Shown one piece after another: positions 8,713-17,370 of a stretch of DNA of 64,000 bases. The DNA lies in NCBI RefSeq assembly GCF_020215645.1, contig NZ_CP084058.1, forward strand, positions 5,084,001 to 5,148,000. The letters are read 5' to 3'. The stretch is from Nonomuraea gerenzanensis. Its GTDB lineage: Bacteria > Actinomycetota > Actinomycetes > Streptosporangiales > Streptosporangiaceae. The notes under the pieces were generated by a model. That model did no database searches. It was not told the origin of the DNA and saw only the letters and a list, made by a program, of their open reading frames with translations. The first letter of the stretch is position 1, and each line of letters opens with the position of its first letter. Made by a program: the position numbers and the translations under genes.

Positions 8713-8823
8713 CCGGGCCACCTGGCCGAGCCGCATCCGGCCGTGTCTGACGCCGCGGTGGGGGGATCAGCGATCCCTGGCTGCGGGCCGGGAGCACCGG
8801 CCGGCGGCGAACATAATGGGCGT

Positions 8824-9684
8824 ATGGATCGAGCAGCACTGGCGGACTTCCTGCGCCGCCGCCGCGAGGCCCTGCGCCCCGAGGACGTCGGGCTGCCCCC
8901 GGGCGCCCGCCGCCGGGCCCCCGGCCTGCGGCGGGAGGAGGTGGCCTCCCTCGCCGTGATGTCGGCCGACTACTACACCCGCCTGGAGCAGCAGCGCGGC
9001 CCGCAGCCCAGCGTGCAGCTGCTCGCCTCGCTGGCCAGGGCGCTGCGGCTGACCGGCGACGAGCGCGACTACCTCTTCCAGGTCGCCGGGCACAACGCCC
9101 CGGCCTCCACGACGGACGCGACGCACGTCGCCCCCGCCCTGCTGCGCGTGCTCGACCGGCTCGACGACACCCCGGCGCTCATCCTGTCCGACCTGGGCGA
9201 GACGCTCGTGCAGAACCGGATGGCCCAGGCCCTGTTCGGCGACAGATCCGGATACACCGGGCACGCCCGCACCGAGATCTACCGCTGGTTCACCGACCCG
9301 GCCGAGCGGCTGCGCTACCCGGAGGACGACCGCGACCGGCAGAGCCGCGCCCTGGTCGCGAACCTGCGCGCCGCCCACGGGACCAGGGGCCCGCAGTCGC
9401 GCGCGGGCGAGCTGGTCCGGGCGCTGCGGAAGGTGAGCGCCGAGTTCGCCGAGCTGTGGGACCGGCACGAGGTGGCCAAGCGCTTCGAGGACCACAAGAT
9501 CCTCATCCATCCCGAGCTGGGCGGGATCGAGCTGGACTGCCAGGTGCTGTTCACCGAGGACCAGTCACAGGCGCTGCTCGTGCTCACCGCTCCGCCGCGC
9601 ACCGAGGGCCACGAGAAGCTGCGCCTGCTCGCCGTCCTGGGTCAGCAGCGCTTCACGGAACGGCGGGACGCGGCGAGCCGGTGA
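8824..9684 (+). CDS. XRE-family HTH regulator with MmyB-like ligand domain
   Basis: The 286-residue protein has an N-terminal XRE helix-turn-helix (PGLRREEVASLAVMSADYYT and RLEQQRGPQPSVQLLASLAR) followed by the MmyB-like domain of about 170 residues (LSDLGETLVQNRMAQALFGD; EIYRWFTDP). MmyB-like domains are PAS-related and often bind fatty-acid-like ligands. I chose ATG 8824; the longer upstream frame is compositionally unlike the family. Its last 32 bases overlap the convergent methyltransferase gene, so the two mRNAs are antisense there. Confidence 0.85.
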   Translation: MDRAALADFLRRRREALRPEDVGLPPGARRRAPGLRREEVASLAVMSADYYTRLEQQRGPQPSVQLLASLARALRLTGDERDYLFQVAGHNAPASTTDATHVAPALLRVLDRLDDTPALILSDLGETLVQNRMAQALFGDRSGYTGHARTEIYRWFTDPAERLRYPEDDRDRQSRALVANLRAAHGTRGPQSRAGELVRALRKVSAEFAELWDRHEVAKRFEDHKILIHPELGGIELDCQVLFTEDQSQALLVLTAPPRTEGHEKLRLLAVLGQQRFTERRDAASR

Positions 9685-10306
9685 CGTCCCCGGCCGCCGC
9701 CCGCACCCGGGGCCGGCGAGCCACGTACACGACCGCGGGCGGTACGTTGCGCCAGACCGTCGTGCTCGTCACGACCTCCTCGAACGCCGATCGCAGGTCC
9801 CCGGCCAGCCGCCTGGCCGGGGCGGCCCAGCGCGTCCAGGTGTAGGCGAACTGCGTGTAGACCCCGGCGGGCGACAGGACCCCGGCCACCGACTCGACCA
9901 GCGGCGGCCGGCCGGCGTAGGCGATCCACGGCAGGCCGCTGACCACGACGTCCACCGGCCCGACGCCCAGCCCGGCGAGCAGCCGCGGCAGGTGCACGGC
10001 GTCGTCGCAGACCACCTCCACACCGGGGTGGGCGCGCGAGAGCCCGGCGGCGAACCTGTCGTTCAGCTCGACCACGACGTGCCTGCCCCGGCCGCCCAGC
10101 CGCCGCTGCAGGGCGGCGGTGAAGGCGCCCGTCCCCGCGCCCAGCTCGACCACCACCGGCTCGCCGCGCTCGGGGACGCCCACCGTCATCTGCGCCGCCA
10201 GGCTCGCCGAGCTGGGCAGCACCGCCGCCGTGCGCAGCGGCGACCTGATGAACTCCCGCAGGAACCGGCCGCCGCCGAAGGCCTGGCTCCGCTGGCCGGT
10301 CGTCAC
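9653..10306 (-). CDS. Class I SAM-dependent methyltransferase (phospholipid N-methyltransferase-like)
   Basis: The 217-residue protein has SAM motif I as VVELGAGTGAFTAAL (residues about 51-65), the motif II acid in VVVELNDRFA, and VVVSGLPW in place of the usual post-II strand. The N-terminal FLREFIRSPLRTAAVLPSSA is typical of PmtA-like and rRNA-adenine-dimethylase-related phospholipid methyltransferases. It probably modifies a lipid headgroup or another amphipathic substrate; this is inference from family. It overlaps the XRE gene tail-to-tail. A 12-base perfect hairpin lies upstream of it. Confidence 0.7.
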   Translation of the reverse strand: MTTGQRSQAFGGGRFLREFIRSPLRTAAVLPSSASLAAQMTVGVPERGEPVVVELGAGTGAFTAALQRRLGGRGRHVVVELNDRFAAGLSRAHPGVEVVCDDAVHLPRLLAGLGVGPVDVVVSGLPWIAYAGRPPLVESVAGVLSPAGVYTQFAYTWTRWAAPARRLAGDLRSAFEEVVTSTTVWRNVPPAVVYVARRPRVRAAAGDVTGSPRPAVP

Positions 10307-10394
10307 GCTGCTGCCTCCCGAGGTCCGCTCCGCTGCCGCGCTGGAGATTCTCGCGCCCGACGATGGCGCGCGGATGGCCGGGACATGAATCGTC

Positions 10395-10429
10395 GGGCCT
10401 GGCTCGGCGCCCGTCGTCGAGCCAGGCCC
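10395..10429. terminator. 12-bp perfect hairpin downstream of the NmrA-like gene
   Basis: GGGCCTGGCTCG (10395-10406) and CGAGCCAGGCCC (10418-10429) form a perfect stem with an 11-base loop. It lies just past the stop of the minus-strand oxidoreductase at 10439 and before the next minus-strand gene. It lacks a clear U-run, as is usual for actinomycete terminators. Confidence 0.6.
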
Positions 10430-10438
10430 TGGCGTCGA

Positions 10439-11353
10439 TCATCGGGCCCGGCTCAGCGCCTCCCCGGTGTCGAACAGCTCGCGGTGCCGCTGGACGAACG
10501 CCCGCAGGGTGGTCGCGGGCCGTCCGGTGACCTGTTCGATGTGGCCGGTGACCGGCGGGTCGGTCAGGGTGCCGTTCCTGGTGCGCTCGAAGACGTTGCG
10601 GACGCAGGCCAGATAGACGGGGTCGCCGCCCGCGGCGGTCATGCGCCGGTAGAACTCCTCGGGCTCGGCCGGCTCGTACCGCCACGGCCGCCCGGTCACC
10701 TCGCCCAGCAGGGCGGCGACCTCGTGCAGGGACGCGGACTCGGCGGCCAGCTCGTACGCCTGCCCCGCGTGCGCAGCCGGATCGCGCAGCACCGCGGCGG
10801 CCACGGCGGCGATGTCGGCGACGTCCACCCAGCTGGGCCGCCCGTCGCCGACCCAGTGCCTCAGCACGCCCGGCTCCGCGACGCCGAGCCCCAGGGTCTG
10901 CATGAACGCGGACGGGCGCAGGTGCGTGTGACCGAGCCCGGAACGTTCGAGGTAGGCCTCGACGAGCTGGTGCCAGGCGAAGTGCACGATCGTGGTGTCG
11001 GGGGCCGCGTTCACCCCCACGTGCACCACGTGAGCGGCGCCAGCGGCGCGGGCCGCGTCCACGGCGGCCTTGGACTGGGCGAGCATCCTGACGTCGTAGC
11101 CGGTGAGCAGGAAGACCCGCTCGGCGCCGTCGAACACCGGCAGGACGGCGCCCAGCCCGCCGGTCTCCGCCTCGTCGAGGTCCAGGTGCCGCACCTCGAT
11201 CCCGCGTTCGCGCAGCCTGCGGGCGCTCTCGGGGCGGCGGGCGGTGGCGACGAGCCGGATGCGGCCCGCCTGGTGGTCGGGGACGAGTCGGTCGACGAGC
11301 GCGGTGCCGATGGCGCCGCCCGCGCCCACGACCAGTACGGAAGTGGGTTCCAT
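10439..11353 (-). CDS. NmrA-like NAD(P)H-binding oxidoreductase (atypical SDR)
   Basis: The 304-residue protein opens with an extended-SDR nucleotide motif (VLVVGAGGAIGTALVDRL) and carries the NmrA pattern: ERVFLLTGYDVRML, HVVHVGVNA, and HTHLRPSAFMQT near residue 150. The YxxxK pair of classical SDRs is not evident, as in many NmrA-like sensors or quinone/alkene reductases. ATG 11353 is right at the promoter region shared with a MerR regulator; a minus-strand promoter with an 18-19 base spacer ends about 8 bases before this ATG, suggesting a leaderless or nearly leaderless mRNA. Confidence 0.8.
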   Translation of the reverse strand: MEPTSVLVVGAGGAIGTALVDRLVPDHQAGRIRLVATARRPESARRLRERGIEVRHLDLDEAETGGLGAVLPVFDGAERVFLLTGYDVRMLAQSKAAVDAARAAGAAHVVHVGVNAAPDTTIVHFAWHQLVEAYLERSGLGHTHLRPSAFMQTLGLGVAEPGVLRHWVGDGRPSWVDVADIAAVAAAVLRDPAAHAGQAYELAAESASLHEVAALLGEVTGRPWRYEPAEPEEFYRRMTAAGGDPVYLACVRNVFERTRNGTLTDPPVTGHIEQVTGRPATTLRAFVQRHRELFDTGEALSRAR

Positions 11354-11360
11354 GCCGCGA

Positions 11361-11391
11361 AGGTAAACCGTCACGCCCGCGTGAGGGTCAA
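11361..11391 (-). promoter_or_regulatory. MerR-type promoter/operator with long spacer
   Basis: On the minus strand TTGACC (11391-11386) is followed after 18-19 bases by a weak -10 (TTTACC/TTACCT). The spacer contains the dyad TCACG-CGGG-CGTGA (11371-11384). A dyad inside an over-long spacer is the hallmark of promoters that MerR proteins untwist. It reads toward the NmrA-like gene. Confidence 0.6.
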
Positions 11392-11414
11392 GCCGGTTGC
11401 CTAGGATCGCACGT

Positions 11415-11786
11415 ATGCGCATCGGTGAGCTGGCGCGGCGGGCCGGGGTGAGCGTCCGGGCACTGCGCTACTACGAGGAGCAGAAGCTGCTGGTCCCCGC
11501 GCGGTCCGCGAACGGCTACCGCGACTACGACGAGCAGGCCGTCGCCGTCGTGGGCCGGATCCGCCTGCTGTACGCGGCGGGCCTGGCCAGCGCGGCCGTC
11601 GCCGAGCTGCTGCCCGCAGCCTGCGGCGACGCCCGGGGCGTCACGGTGCCGGGGGAGCTGACGGGGGAGCTGGAGCAGGCGCGGGCGCGGCTGGTCGGCG
11701 AGATCCGGCAGCGGCAGGCCTCGCTCGACGTGCTCGAACGGCTGCTGGCGAGCGCCTGCTACGCCGACGCCCGCAGTTCCGGCTAG
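11415..11786 (+). CDS. MerR-family transcriptional regulator
   Basis: The 123-residue protein begins with a canonical MerR winged helix (RIGELARRAGVSVRALRYYE), followed by DYDEQAVAVVGRIRLLYAAG and a C-terminal dimerisation helix. It has no Cys-rich metal site, so it belongs with organic-ligand or uncharacterised MerR proteins. ATG 11415 directly precedes the HTH. It is divergent from the NmrA-like oxidoreductase and likely activates it through the long-spacer promoter between them. Confidence 0.9.
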   Translation: MRIGELARRAGVSVRALRYYEEQKLLVPARSANGYRDYDEQAVAVVGRIRLLYAAGLASAAVAELLPAACGDARGVTVPGELTGELEQARARLVGEIRQRQASLDVLERLLASACYADARSSG

Positions 11787-11821
11787 GCGACGACGGCTCA
11801 CGCCGAAGCCCTGCGATCGGG

Positions 11822-12652
11822 TCAGGCGACGACGGCCAGCAGGGTCGTCATGGCCGCGGTGAGCTCCGGATCGCCGCTCACCTCGGCCCGCGCCCGCGCC
11901 TCCTCGACGCCGATGCCCCTGGACGCCAGCCGCCAGAACGTGTCCTGATCCATCGAGACGGACGCTGCGGGCCGGCCATGAGGCTCGGCCATCCGCCACC
12001 GGCCCGCCCGCCACGCCGCGCTCCACCGCCCACCGGCCGGCCCGCGCACCTCCAGGACGACCGCCGTGCCCTCGGGACGGTCGTGCGCCCGCAGGGTGAA
12101 GGGCAGGGCCTGGGCGAAGACGGCGAGCACCGGCGCCATCAGCTCGGGCTCCGTCGCCCCAGGCCGGGCAACCGCGTCGCGTACCTGCTGCTGATGGACC
12201 CAGAACTCGGTGTACTCGCGGCCGACGTCGAGCCAGCAGGGGCTGACGACGTCGGTGGCCGCCCAGGACACGTTCAGCCCGGCGGGCGCCTCCAGGTCGT
12301 GGGCCGCCCAGACCGCGTCGAGCTGCGGCCCCAGGTGCTCCAGCAGCTCGATCTGCAGGCGCGCGCTGAGCTGGCGGCCCGCCCTGACGAACTCCTCGTT
12401 GGTACGGGCGAGGTAGGCGGGCAGCGTCTCGTCGTCGGCGAAGACGGCGCCGGAATGCCCGTCGCGGGCACCGGACAGGCGCCGCATGTAGTCGTTGAGC
12501 ACGTGCGAGACGACGTCGTGCACGTCCCAGCCGGGGCAGACCGTCGCCCTGGACCAGTCGGCCGGCGCCAGGTCGCGCAGCAGGCCGAGCAACGCCTGCC
12601 GCTCGCGCGGGAACAGGGGCCTGACATCGATGACCGGGCCGAAGATCGACAT
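11822..12652 (-). CDS. Maleylpyruvate isomerase family mycothiol-dependent enzyme (DinB-like)
   Basis: The 276-residue protein has the N-terminal four-helix DinB/MDMPI domain. Conserved metal-site features are ATVCPGWDVHDVVSHVLNDY (His in VVSHV) and the later REYTEFWVHQQQVRDAV, plus a C-terminal SCP2-like part (residues about 180-270). Such proteins use a divalent metal and, in actinobacteria, mycothiol as thiol cofactor. The long upstream frame is spurious; ATG 12652 starts the domain. It is a single gene convergent with the MerR regulator. The exact reaction is unknown. Confidence 0.8.
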   Translation of the reverse strand: MSIFGPVIDVRPLFPRERQALLGLLRDLAPADWSRATVCPGWDVHDVVSHVLNDYMRRLSGARDGHSGAVFADDETLPAYLARTNEEFVRAGRQLSARLQIELLEHLGPQLDAVWAAHDLEAPAGLNVSWAATDVVSPCWLDVGREYTEFWVHQQQVRDAVARPGATEPELMAPVLAVFAQALPFTLRAHDRPEGTAVVLEVRGPAGGRWSAAWRAGRWRMAEPHGRPAASVSMDQDTFWRLASRGIGVEEARARAEVSGDPELTAAMTTLLAVVA

Positions 12653-12799
12653 GTCCCCGACCTTACCGAAGCCCCGGGGCCTGGGAAAACGAATATCCCG
12701 TGCCCCTGCGGCGGCTGAGGACAGGGGGCGGCAAAGCAACTAAAGCCCGACTTATACACTCATGACGGTTTTATCGGGGGAAGTTCGGGGGAGTGGCGC

Positions 12800-13564
12800 G
12801 TGCCGCTGGATCAGATCCTCGTGTTGCTGGTCGCGGCGGCAGGAGCGGGCTGGGTGGACGCCGTCGTGGGCGGCGGCGGGCTGCTGCAACTGCCCGCCAT
12901 CCTCATGACCGGCATGCCGACGGTCGAGGCGATGGCCACCAACAAGTTCTCCTCGGTGTTCGGCACCACCTCCGCCGCCGTCGCCTACGCCCGTTCCACC
13001 AAGGTGGACCGGCAGGTGGCGATCCCCGGAGCGGCGCTGGCCGTGCTCTGCGCAGGGCTGGGCGCGTGGGCGGCGGCGTCCATCTCGGCCGAGGTGCTGC
13101 GGCCGGCCGTCATGGTGGTGCTGCTGGCCGTGGCCGCCTTCGTGACGCTGCGGCCGGCGCTGGGCGCCGTGCCCGTGCCGCACCTGCGTACCCGGCCCCG
13201 GGTGCTCGCGGCGGTGGCGGCGGCGGGCGTGGTGATCGCCTTCTACGACGGGATCATGGGGCCGGGGACCGGGACGTTCCTCATCATCGCCTTCACCACC
13301 ATCCTCGGGCTCGACTTCGTCTCCGCCTCCGCCTCGGCGAAGATCATCAACATCGGGACGAACGTCGGCGCGCTCATGGTGTTCGGCGCGCAGGGGCACG
13401 TGAACTGGGCGCTCGGGCTCGGCATGGCGGTGTGCAACGTGGCGGGCGCCCAGTTCGGCGCGCGGACGGCGCTGAAGCGGGGCGCCTCCTTCGTGCGCAT
13501 CGTGCTGCTGTGCGTGGTGATCGCGATGGTCATCAGGCTGGGCTGGCAGCACTTCGCCGGCTAA
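12800..13564 (+). CDS. TSUP-family (TauE/SafE) membrane transporter
   Basis: The 254-residue hydrophobic protein has about eight membrane segments and the two signature repeats of the family: WVDAVVGGGGLLQLPAIL in the first half and FYDGIMGPGTGTFLIIAF in the second, followed by SASASAKIINIGTNVGAL. TSUP proteins move sulfite, sulfonates or other organic anions. The GTG start at 12800 follows a GGGGGAG-type ribosome site. It ends in a 4-base convergent overlap with a tiny HTH gene. The substrate is not determinable here. Confidence 0.88.
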   Translation: MPLDQILVLLVAAAGAGWVDAVVGGGGLLQLPAILMTGMPTVEAMATNKFSSVFGTTSAAVAYARSTKVDRQVAIPGAALAVLCAGLGAWAAASISAEVLRPAVMVVLLAVAAFVTLRPALGAVPVPHLRTRPRVLAAVAAAGVVIAFYDGIMGPGTGTFLIIAFTTILGLDFVSASASAKIINIGTNVGALMVFGAQGHVNWALGLGMAVCNVAGAQFGARTALKRGASFVRIVLLCVVIAMVIRLGWQHFAG

Positions 13565-13773
13565 CGGCGGCCGTACTTCTTGTGCGCCGCCTGCTTGCTG
13601 ACCCCGATGGCGTCGGCGATCTGGGCCCAGGCCAGCCCCGCCACCCGGGCCCGCCGGACCTGGACCGCCTCCAGGCGCTCGATCTCACGGCGCAGCGCGG
13701 CCGTGGCGTGCAGTGCCAGCAGCGGATCGTCGTCCTGCGCCTGTCTCATGAGGGTCGCCAGGTCGTCTGTCAT
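13561..13773 (-). CDS. Small helix-turn-helix protein
   Basis: The 70-residue protein has an N-terminal helical half (DDPLLALHATAALRREIERL) and a C-terminal HTH (VAGLAWAQIADAIGVSKQAA) ending in HKKYGRR. It resembles the tiny sigma-factor-like/HTH proteins common in Streptomyces and relatives, thought to bind DNA. The stop TAG shares bases with the TAA of the convergent TSUP gene. It stands 29 bases before the start-distal end of no other regulator, so the target is unknown. Confidence 0.7.
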   Translation of the reverse strand: MTDDLATLMRQAQDDDPLLALHATAALRREIERLEAVQVRRARVAGLAWAQIADAIGVSKQAAHKKYGRR

Positions 13774-13802
13774 GCGTCAAAGGTAATCGAGCCGCGAGGC
13801 GC

Positions 13803-14417
13803 TCAGCGCGACTCCACCACCATCCGCACGCCCAGCCCGACGAGGACCACGCCGGAGATCTGCTCCAGCCGCCGCTTGACGCCCGGCCGGCCCAGCCAGG
13901 ACTTGGCCCGGTCGACGGCCCAGATGAGCAGCCCGTACCAGAGCAGATCGACCAGCACCCACACGACGGCCAGCGTCACGAGCGTCAGCGGCACGTTCTG
14001 CCCGGCGGGCACGAACTGCGGCAGGAACGACATCGCGAACACCGCCGCCTTCGGGTTGGCCAGGCAGGTGCCCACCCCGGCCAGGTACGGCCCGCGCCAG
14101 CCGGCGATCACCTGCCCCTCGGGCTCGGGCGGCGCACTCCGGCGGGCCTGCCACAGCGCCTGCGCGCCCATCGCGAGCAGCAGCACCGCGCCGGTCACGC
14201 GCATGATGTCGTAGGCCACCTGCGAGGCGACCAGCAGGGCCGACAGGCCGAACGCGGCGGCCAGCCCCCACAGCAGGATGCCGGTCTCGTTGCCGAGCGT
14301 GGCGGCCAGCCCGGAGCCCCGGCCGGCGCGCAGGGTCTGGCGCAGGATGATCGCGGTGCTGACGCCGGGCACCATGGCGACCAGGACGCACGCGCCGATG
14401 AAAGCGAGAAGATACAT
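13803..14417 (-). CDS. LysE-family amino-acid/threonine exporter
   Basis: The 204-residue protein is of typical RhtB/LysE size with about six membrane segments. It has the N-terminal signature ACVLVAMVPGVSTAIILRQT and the conserved CLANPKAAVFAMSFLPQF near residue 115. LysE-family proteins export amino acids or small metabolites using the proton gradient. It lies 29 bases upstream of the small HTH gene in the same direction, so the two may be co-transcribed. The substrate is unknown. Confidence 0.88.
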   Translation of the reverse strand: MYLLAFIGACVLVAMVPGVSTAIILRQTLRAGRGSGLAATLGNETGILLWGLAAAFGLSALLVASQVAYDIMRVTGAVLLLAMGAQALWQARRSAPPEPEGQVIAGWRGPYLAGVGTCLANPKAAVFAMSFLPQFVPAGQNVPLTLVTLAVVWVLVDLLWYGLLIWAVDRAKSWLGRPGVKRRLEQISGVVLVGLGVRMVVESR

Positions 14418-14460
14418 GCCGGGATGCTGACAGAACGGCGCCGCGATCTCTCCTGGTTTT

Positions 14461-15429
14461 TCAGCCGTAGAGCTTGGCGAGCTCGGCGGCCGTCTCGGCC
14501 ATCAGGGCGCGCAGCTCCGGCGGCTCCAGCACCTCCACGTCGGCGCCCATGCGCAGCAGCAGCCAGCGCGAGTGGTTGATCGACTCGACCGGCAGGGTCA
14601 GCGTCACCCACCCCTCGGGGTCGGGCTCTGCGGCGGCCAGCGCGGCCCCCACGACGTCGGCGCCCATGGTGTACGCGAGCAGGTCGCTCCGCCCGGGTGC
14701 CAGCTTGATGACCACCTCGGCGGTGTACATCCGCTCGCGGAACTCCTTGGCGTACCGGTGCCAGAACTCGCCCAGGTCGAACCCCTCGGGCGGCGCGAAC
14801 CGCCCCGGCAGCGTCTCCAGCGTGAGGATCCGCGCCACCCGGTACGTACGCGGCGTCCCGTCCGGCGGCGCCGCGACGAGGTACCAGGAGCCGCCCTTGA
14901 GCACCAGCCCGAGGGGGTGGATCACGCGGTCCACCTCCTGCCGGCCCCAGCGCCGGTAGGTCATGTGCAGGGGCCGCTGGTCCCACACCGCCTCGGCGAC
15001 CTCGCTCAGATGCGGCACGTCGTCGCCCGACCGGTACCAGCCCGGCACGTCCAGCAGGAACCGCTCGCGCATCCGGGAGGCGTGCGAGCGCGGCTCCGGC
15101 GGCAGCGCGGCCAGCAGCTTCAGCTCGGCGTTGGCCGCCACCTCGGCCAGCCCCAGCTCGGCCGCCGGCCCCGGCAGCCCGGCCAGGAAGAGCGAGGACG
15201 CCTCCTCGGCCGTCAGCCCGTTGAGCCGGGTGCGGTAGCCGTCGAGGAGCTGGTAGCCGCCCGCCGGACCGCGATCGGCGTAGACCGGGACGCCGGCCGC
15301 CGACAGGGCCTCGACGTCGCGGTACACGGTGCGTACCGACACCTCCAGCTCGGCCGCGAGCTCGGGGGCGGTCATGCGACCTCGGGTCTGAAGGAGCAGG
15401 AGCAGGGAGAGCAGGCGGCTGGCGCGCAT
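14461..15429 (-). CDS. WYL-domain transcriptional regulator (YafY-like)
   Basis: The 322-residue protein has a winged helix at residues 1-60 (MTAPELAAELEVSVRTVYRD) and a WYL domain near 140-215 (RPLHMTYRRWGRQEVDRVI; LKGGSWYLVAAPPDG). It is similar in architecture to the regulator at 7702 but clearly a different paralogue. It is divergent from a DeoR regulator; the 44-base gap is AT-rich and holds a dyad. Its LysE neighbour downstream is a possible target. Confidence 0.88.
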   Translation of the reverse strand: MRASRLLSLLLLLQTRGRMTAPELAAELEVSVRTVYRDVEALSAAGVPVYADRGPAGGYQLLDGYRTRLNGLTAEEASSLFLAGLPGPAAELGLAEVAANAELKLLAALPPEPRSHASRMRERFLLDVPGWYRSGDDVPHLSEVAEAVWDQRPLHMTYRRWGRQEVDRVIHPLGLVLKGGSWYLVAAPPDGTPRTYRVARILTLETLPGRFAPPEGFDLGEFWHRYAKEFRERMYTAEVVIKLAPGRSDLLAYTMGADVVGAALAAAEPDPEGWVTLTLPVESINHSRWLLLRMGADVEVLEPPELRALMAETAAELAKLYG

Positions 15430-15458
15430 AATTCACATTGTATTGCGCACATATGTCA

Positions 15459-15472
15459 TGTTTGTATGAACA
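15459..15472. promoter_or_regulatory. Dyad in divergent WYL/DeoR promoter region
   Basis: TGTTTGTATGAACA is a dyad (TGTT/AACA arms) inside a 45-base AT-rich gap that also contains CATGT/ACATG (15457-15476). It immediately precedes the chosen DeoR start, fitting autorepression; the assignment is by position only. Confidence 0.35.
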
Positions 15473-15473
15473 C

Positions 15474-16226
15474 ATGGAACGTGTGCGAGCCATCATGAAC
15501 ACCTTGCGTACCCACGACAGCGTGTCCGTGGCCGAGCTGGCGGCCGAGCACGGCGTGTCGGAGATGACGATCAGGCGCGACCTGGACGAGCTGGCCCAGC
15601 AGGGGGTGGTGCGGCGGGTCAGGGGCGGCGCGCTGTCGCTGCTGCTGCGCGGCGAGGAGCCGCCGTTCGGGGTGCGCGAGCGGGAGGCGGTGGAGGTCAA
15701 GCGGCGCATCGGCGAGGAGACGGCCGCGCTGATCGCCGACGGCGAGGCGGTGGTGCTCGACGGCGGCACGACCGCGCTGGAGGTGGCCCGCGCGCTGGCC
15801 GACCGCCGGGTGACGGTGCTGCCGCTGGCGCTGCAGCCGGTGATGCTGCTGGCCGCCGCGCCGCGCGTACGCCTGGTGCTGCCCGGCGGCGAGGTGCGCA
15901 AGGGCGAGCTGAACGTGATGGGCCCGCTCACCCAGAGCTCGATCGGGGCGCTGCGCTTCGACACGGCGGTGATCGGCTGCTGCGGCCTGTCCGCCGAGCA
16001 CGGCCTGACCGCGCACGACCTGCCCGAGGTGGCGGTCAAGCAGGCGGCCATCGCCGCCGCCCGCCGCGTGGTCGTGGTGTGCGACTCGGGCAAGTTCGCG
16101 CGTACGGCGTTCGGCGCGGTGTGCCCGATCGGGCGGCTGGACGTGGTGGTGACCGACCCCGGCATCCCGCCGGAGGAACGCGACGCGCTGATCGCGGCCG
16201 GGGTGACGGTCAAGGAGGCCGGGTGA
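15474..16226 (+). CDS. DeoR-family transcriptional regulator
   Basis: The 250-residue protein has an N-terminal DeoR HTH (VSVAELAAEHGVSEMTIRRD) and a C-terminal sugar-phosphate-isomerase-like sensor (DGEAVVLDGGTTALEVARAL; AVIGCCGLSAEHGLT; VVVCDSGKFAR). Members sense phosphorylated sugars or related metabolites. In-frame ATGs occur at 15453 and 15474; the second begins the canonical N-terminal helix. The stop overlaps the GTG of the MFS gene, so the two are translationally coupled and the MFS protein probably moves the ligand or its precursor. Confidence 0.9.
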   Translation: MERVRAIMNTLRTHDSVSVAELAAEHGVSEMTIRRDLDELAQQGVVRRVRGGALSLLLRGEEPPFGVREREAVEVKRRIGEETAALIADGEAVVLDGGTTALEVARALADRRVTVLPLALQPVMLLAAAPRVRLVLPGGEVRKGELNVMGPLTQSSIGALRFDTAVIGCCGLSAEHGLTAHDLPEVAVKQAAIAAARRVVVVCDSGKFARTAFGAVCPIGRLDVVVTDPGIPPEERDALIAAGVTVKEAG

Positions 16227-17365
16227 GCCGCGAGCGGGTGGCCGTCTGCCTGCTGTTCTTCCTGTCGGGCACGGCCATCGGCACGTGGACGGCCCGCATC
16301 CCCGCCATCAAGGAGCGGCTGGGCCTCGGCGACGGTCAGCTCAGCCTCGCGCTGCTCGCCGTGGCGGCCGGGGCGGTCATCGGCATGACGGCCGTCGGCC
16401 GCCTGGTGGACCGGTACGGCAGCGGCCGGGCCGTGATCCCGGCGGCCCTGGCCCAGGGTGCGGTGCTGGTGCCGCCCGCGTACGCGCCGGACCTGGTCAC
16501 GCTGTCGGTGACGCTGCTGGTGTTCGGGATCGTGCACGGGATCCTCGACGTGGCCATGAACGCCAACGCCGTCGAGGTGGAGCGGGCCCACGGGCGGCCG
16601 ATCATGTCGTCGTTCCACGCCGTCTACAGCGTGGGCGGCTTCGCGGGGGCCACGGCCGGCGGGCTGTTCGCGCACGGCGGCCTGTCGGCGGCGGTCACGT
16701 TCTGGGCGGTGGGGGCGGTGATCGCGGTGCTGGCCGCGTGGGCGGCGCGCTGGGCGCTGCGGTCCGAGCCCGCGCGGGAGAGCCTCACGCGGGGCGGAGC
16801 GGGACGGCCTCGGGGGATCGTGTTCCTGGGGGTGCTGGCCTTCTGCTGCCTGGTGGGCGAGGGGGCCGCGGCCGACTGGAGCTCGGTCTACCTGCGCGAG
16901 GACCTCGCGGCCTCGCCGGGCCTCGCCGCCGCCGGGTACGCGGCCTTCTCCCTCATGATGACGGCGGGGCGGCTGGCCGGGGACCGGCTCGCCGCCCGCC
17001 TCGGGCCCGTCACGCTGGTGCGCTGGTGCGGGCTCCTGGCTGCGGCGGGGCTCGGCTTGGCGCTGCTGGGCGGGCACCAGGTGGCCGGGGTGGTCGGGTT
17101 CGGGTGCTTCGGGGCGGGGCTGTCGTGCATCGTGCCGCAGGTGTTCTCGGCCGCGGGGCATCGGGATCCCGCGTTCGCGGGGCGGGCGTTGGCCCGGGTG
17201 GCCTCGATCGGGTATCTGGGGATGTTGTCGGGGCCGGTGTTCATCGGGGGTGTGGCCGAGCTGACCGGGTTGCCGCGTGCGCTGGCCATACCGGCGCTGC
17301 TGGCCGCGTTCGTCGCCCTCACGGCCACGGCGCTGCGCGTCCGCGTCAAGGAGACGGCGGGGTAG
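16223..17365 (+). CDS. MFS transporter (fucose-permease/YbjJ-like)
   Basis: The 380-residue protein has twelve predicted membrane segments. The N-terminus (FLSGTAIGTWTARIPAIKER) and SSFHAVYSVGGFAGATAGGL are typical of the YbjJ/FucP-like MFS group. The GTG start at 16223 overlaps the DeoR stop (GTGA), giving strict coupling. Coupling to a DeoR regulator suggests uptake or export of a sugar-related compound; the substrate is unproven. Confidence 0.85.
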   Translation: MSRERVAVCLLFFLSGTAIGTWTARIPAIKERLGLGDGQLSLALLAVAAGAVIGMTAVGRLVDRYGSGRAVIPAALAQGAVLVPPAYAPDLVTLSVTLLVFGIVHGILDVAMNANAVEVERAHGRPIMSSFHAVYSVGGFAGATAGGLFAHGGLSAAVTFWAVGAVIAVLAAWAARWALRSEPARESLTRGGAGRPRGIVFLGVLAFCCLVGEGAAADWSSVYLREDLAASPGLAAAGYAAFSLMMTAGRLAGDRLAARLGPVTLVRWCGLLAAAGLGLALLGGHQVAGVVGFGCFGAGLSCIVPQVFSAAGHRDPAFAGRALARVASIGYLGMLSGPVFIGGVAELTGLPRALAIPALLAAFVALTATALRVRVKETAG

Positions 17366-17370
17366 CCGGA

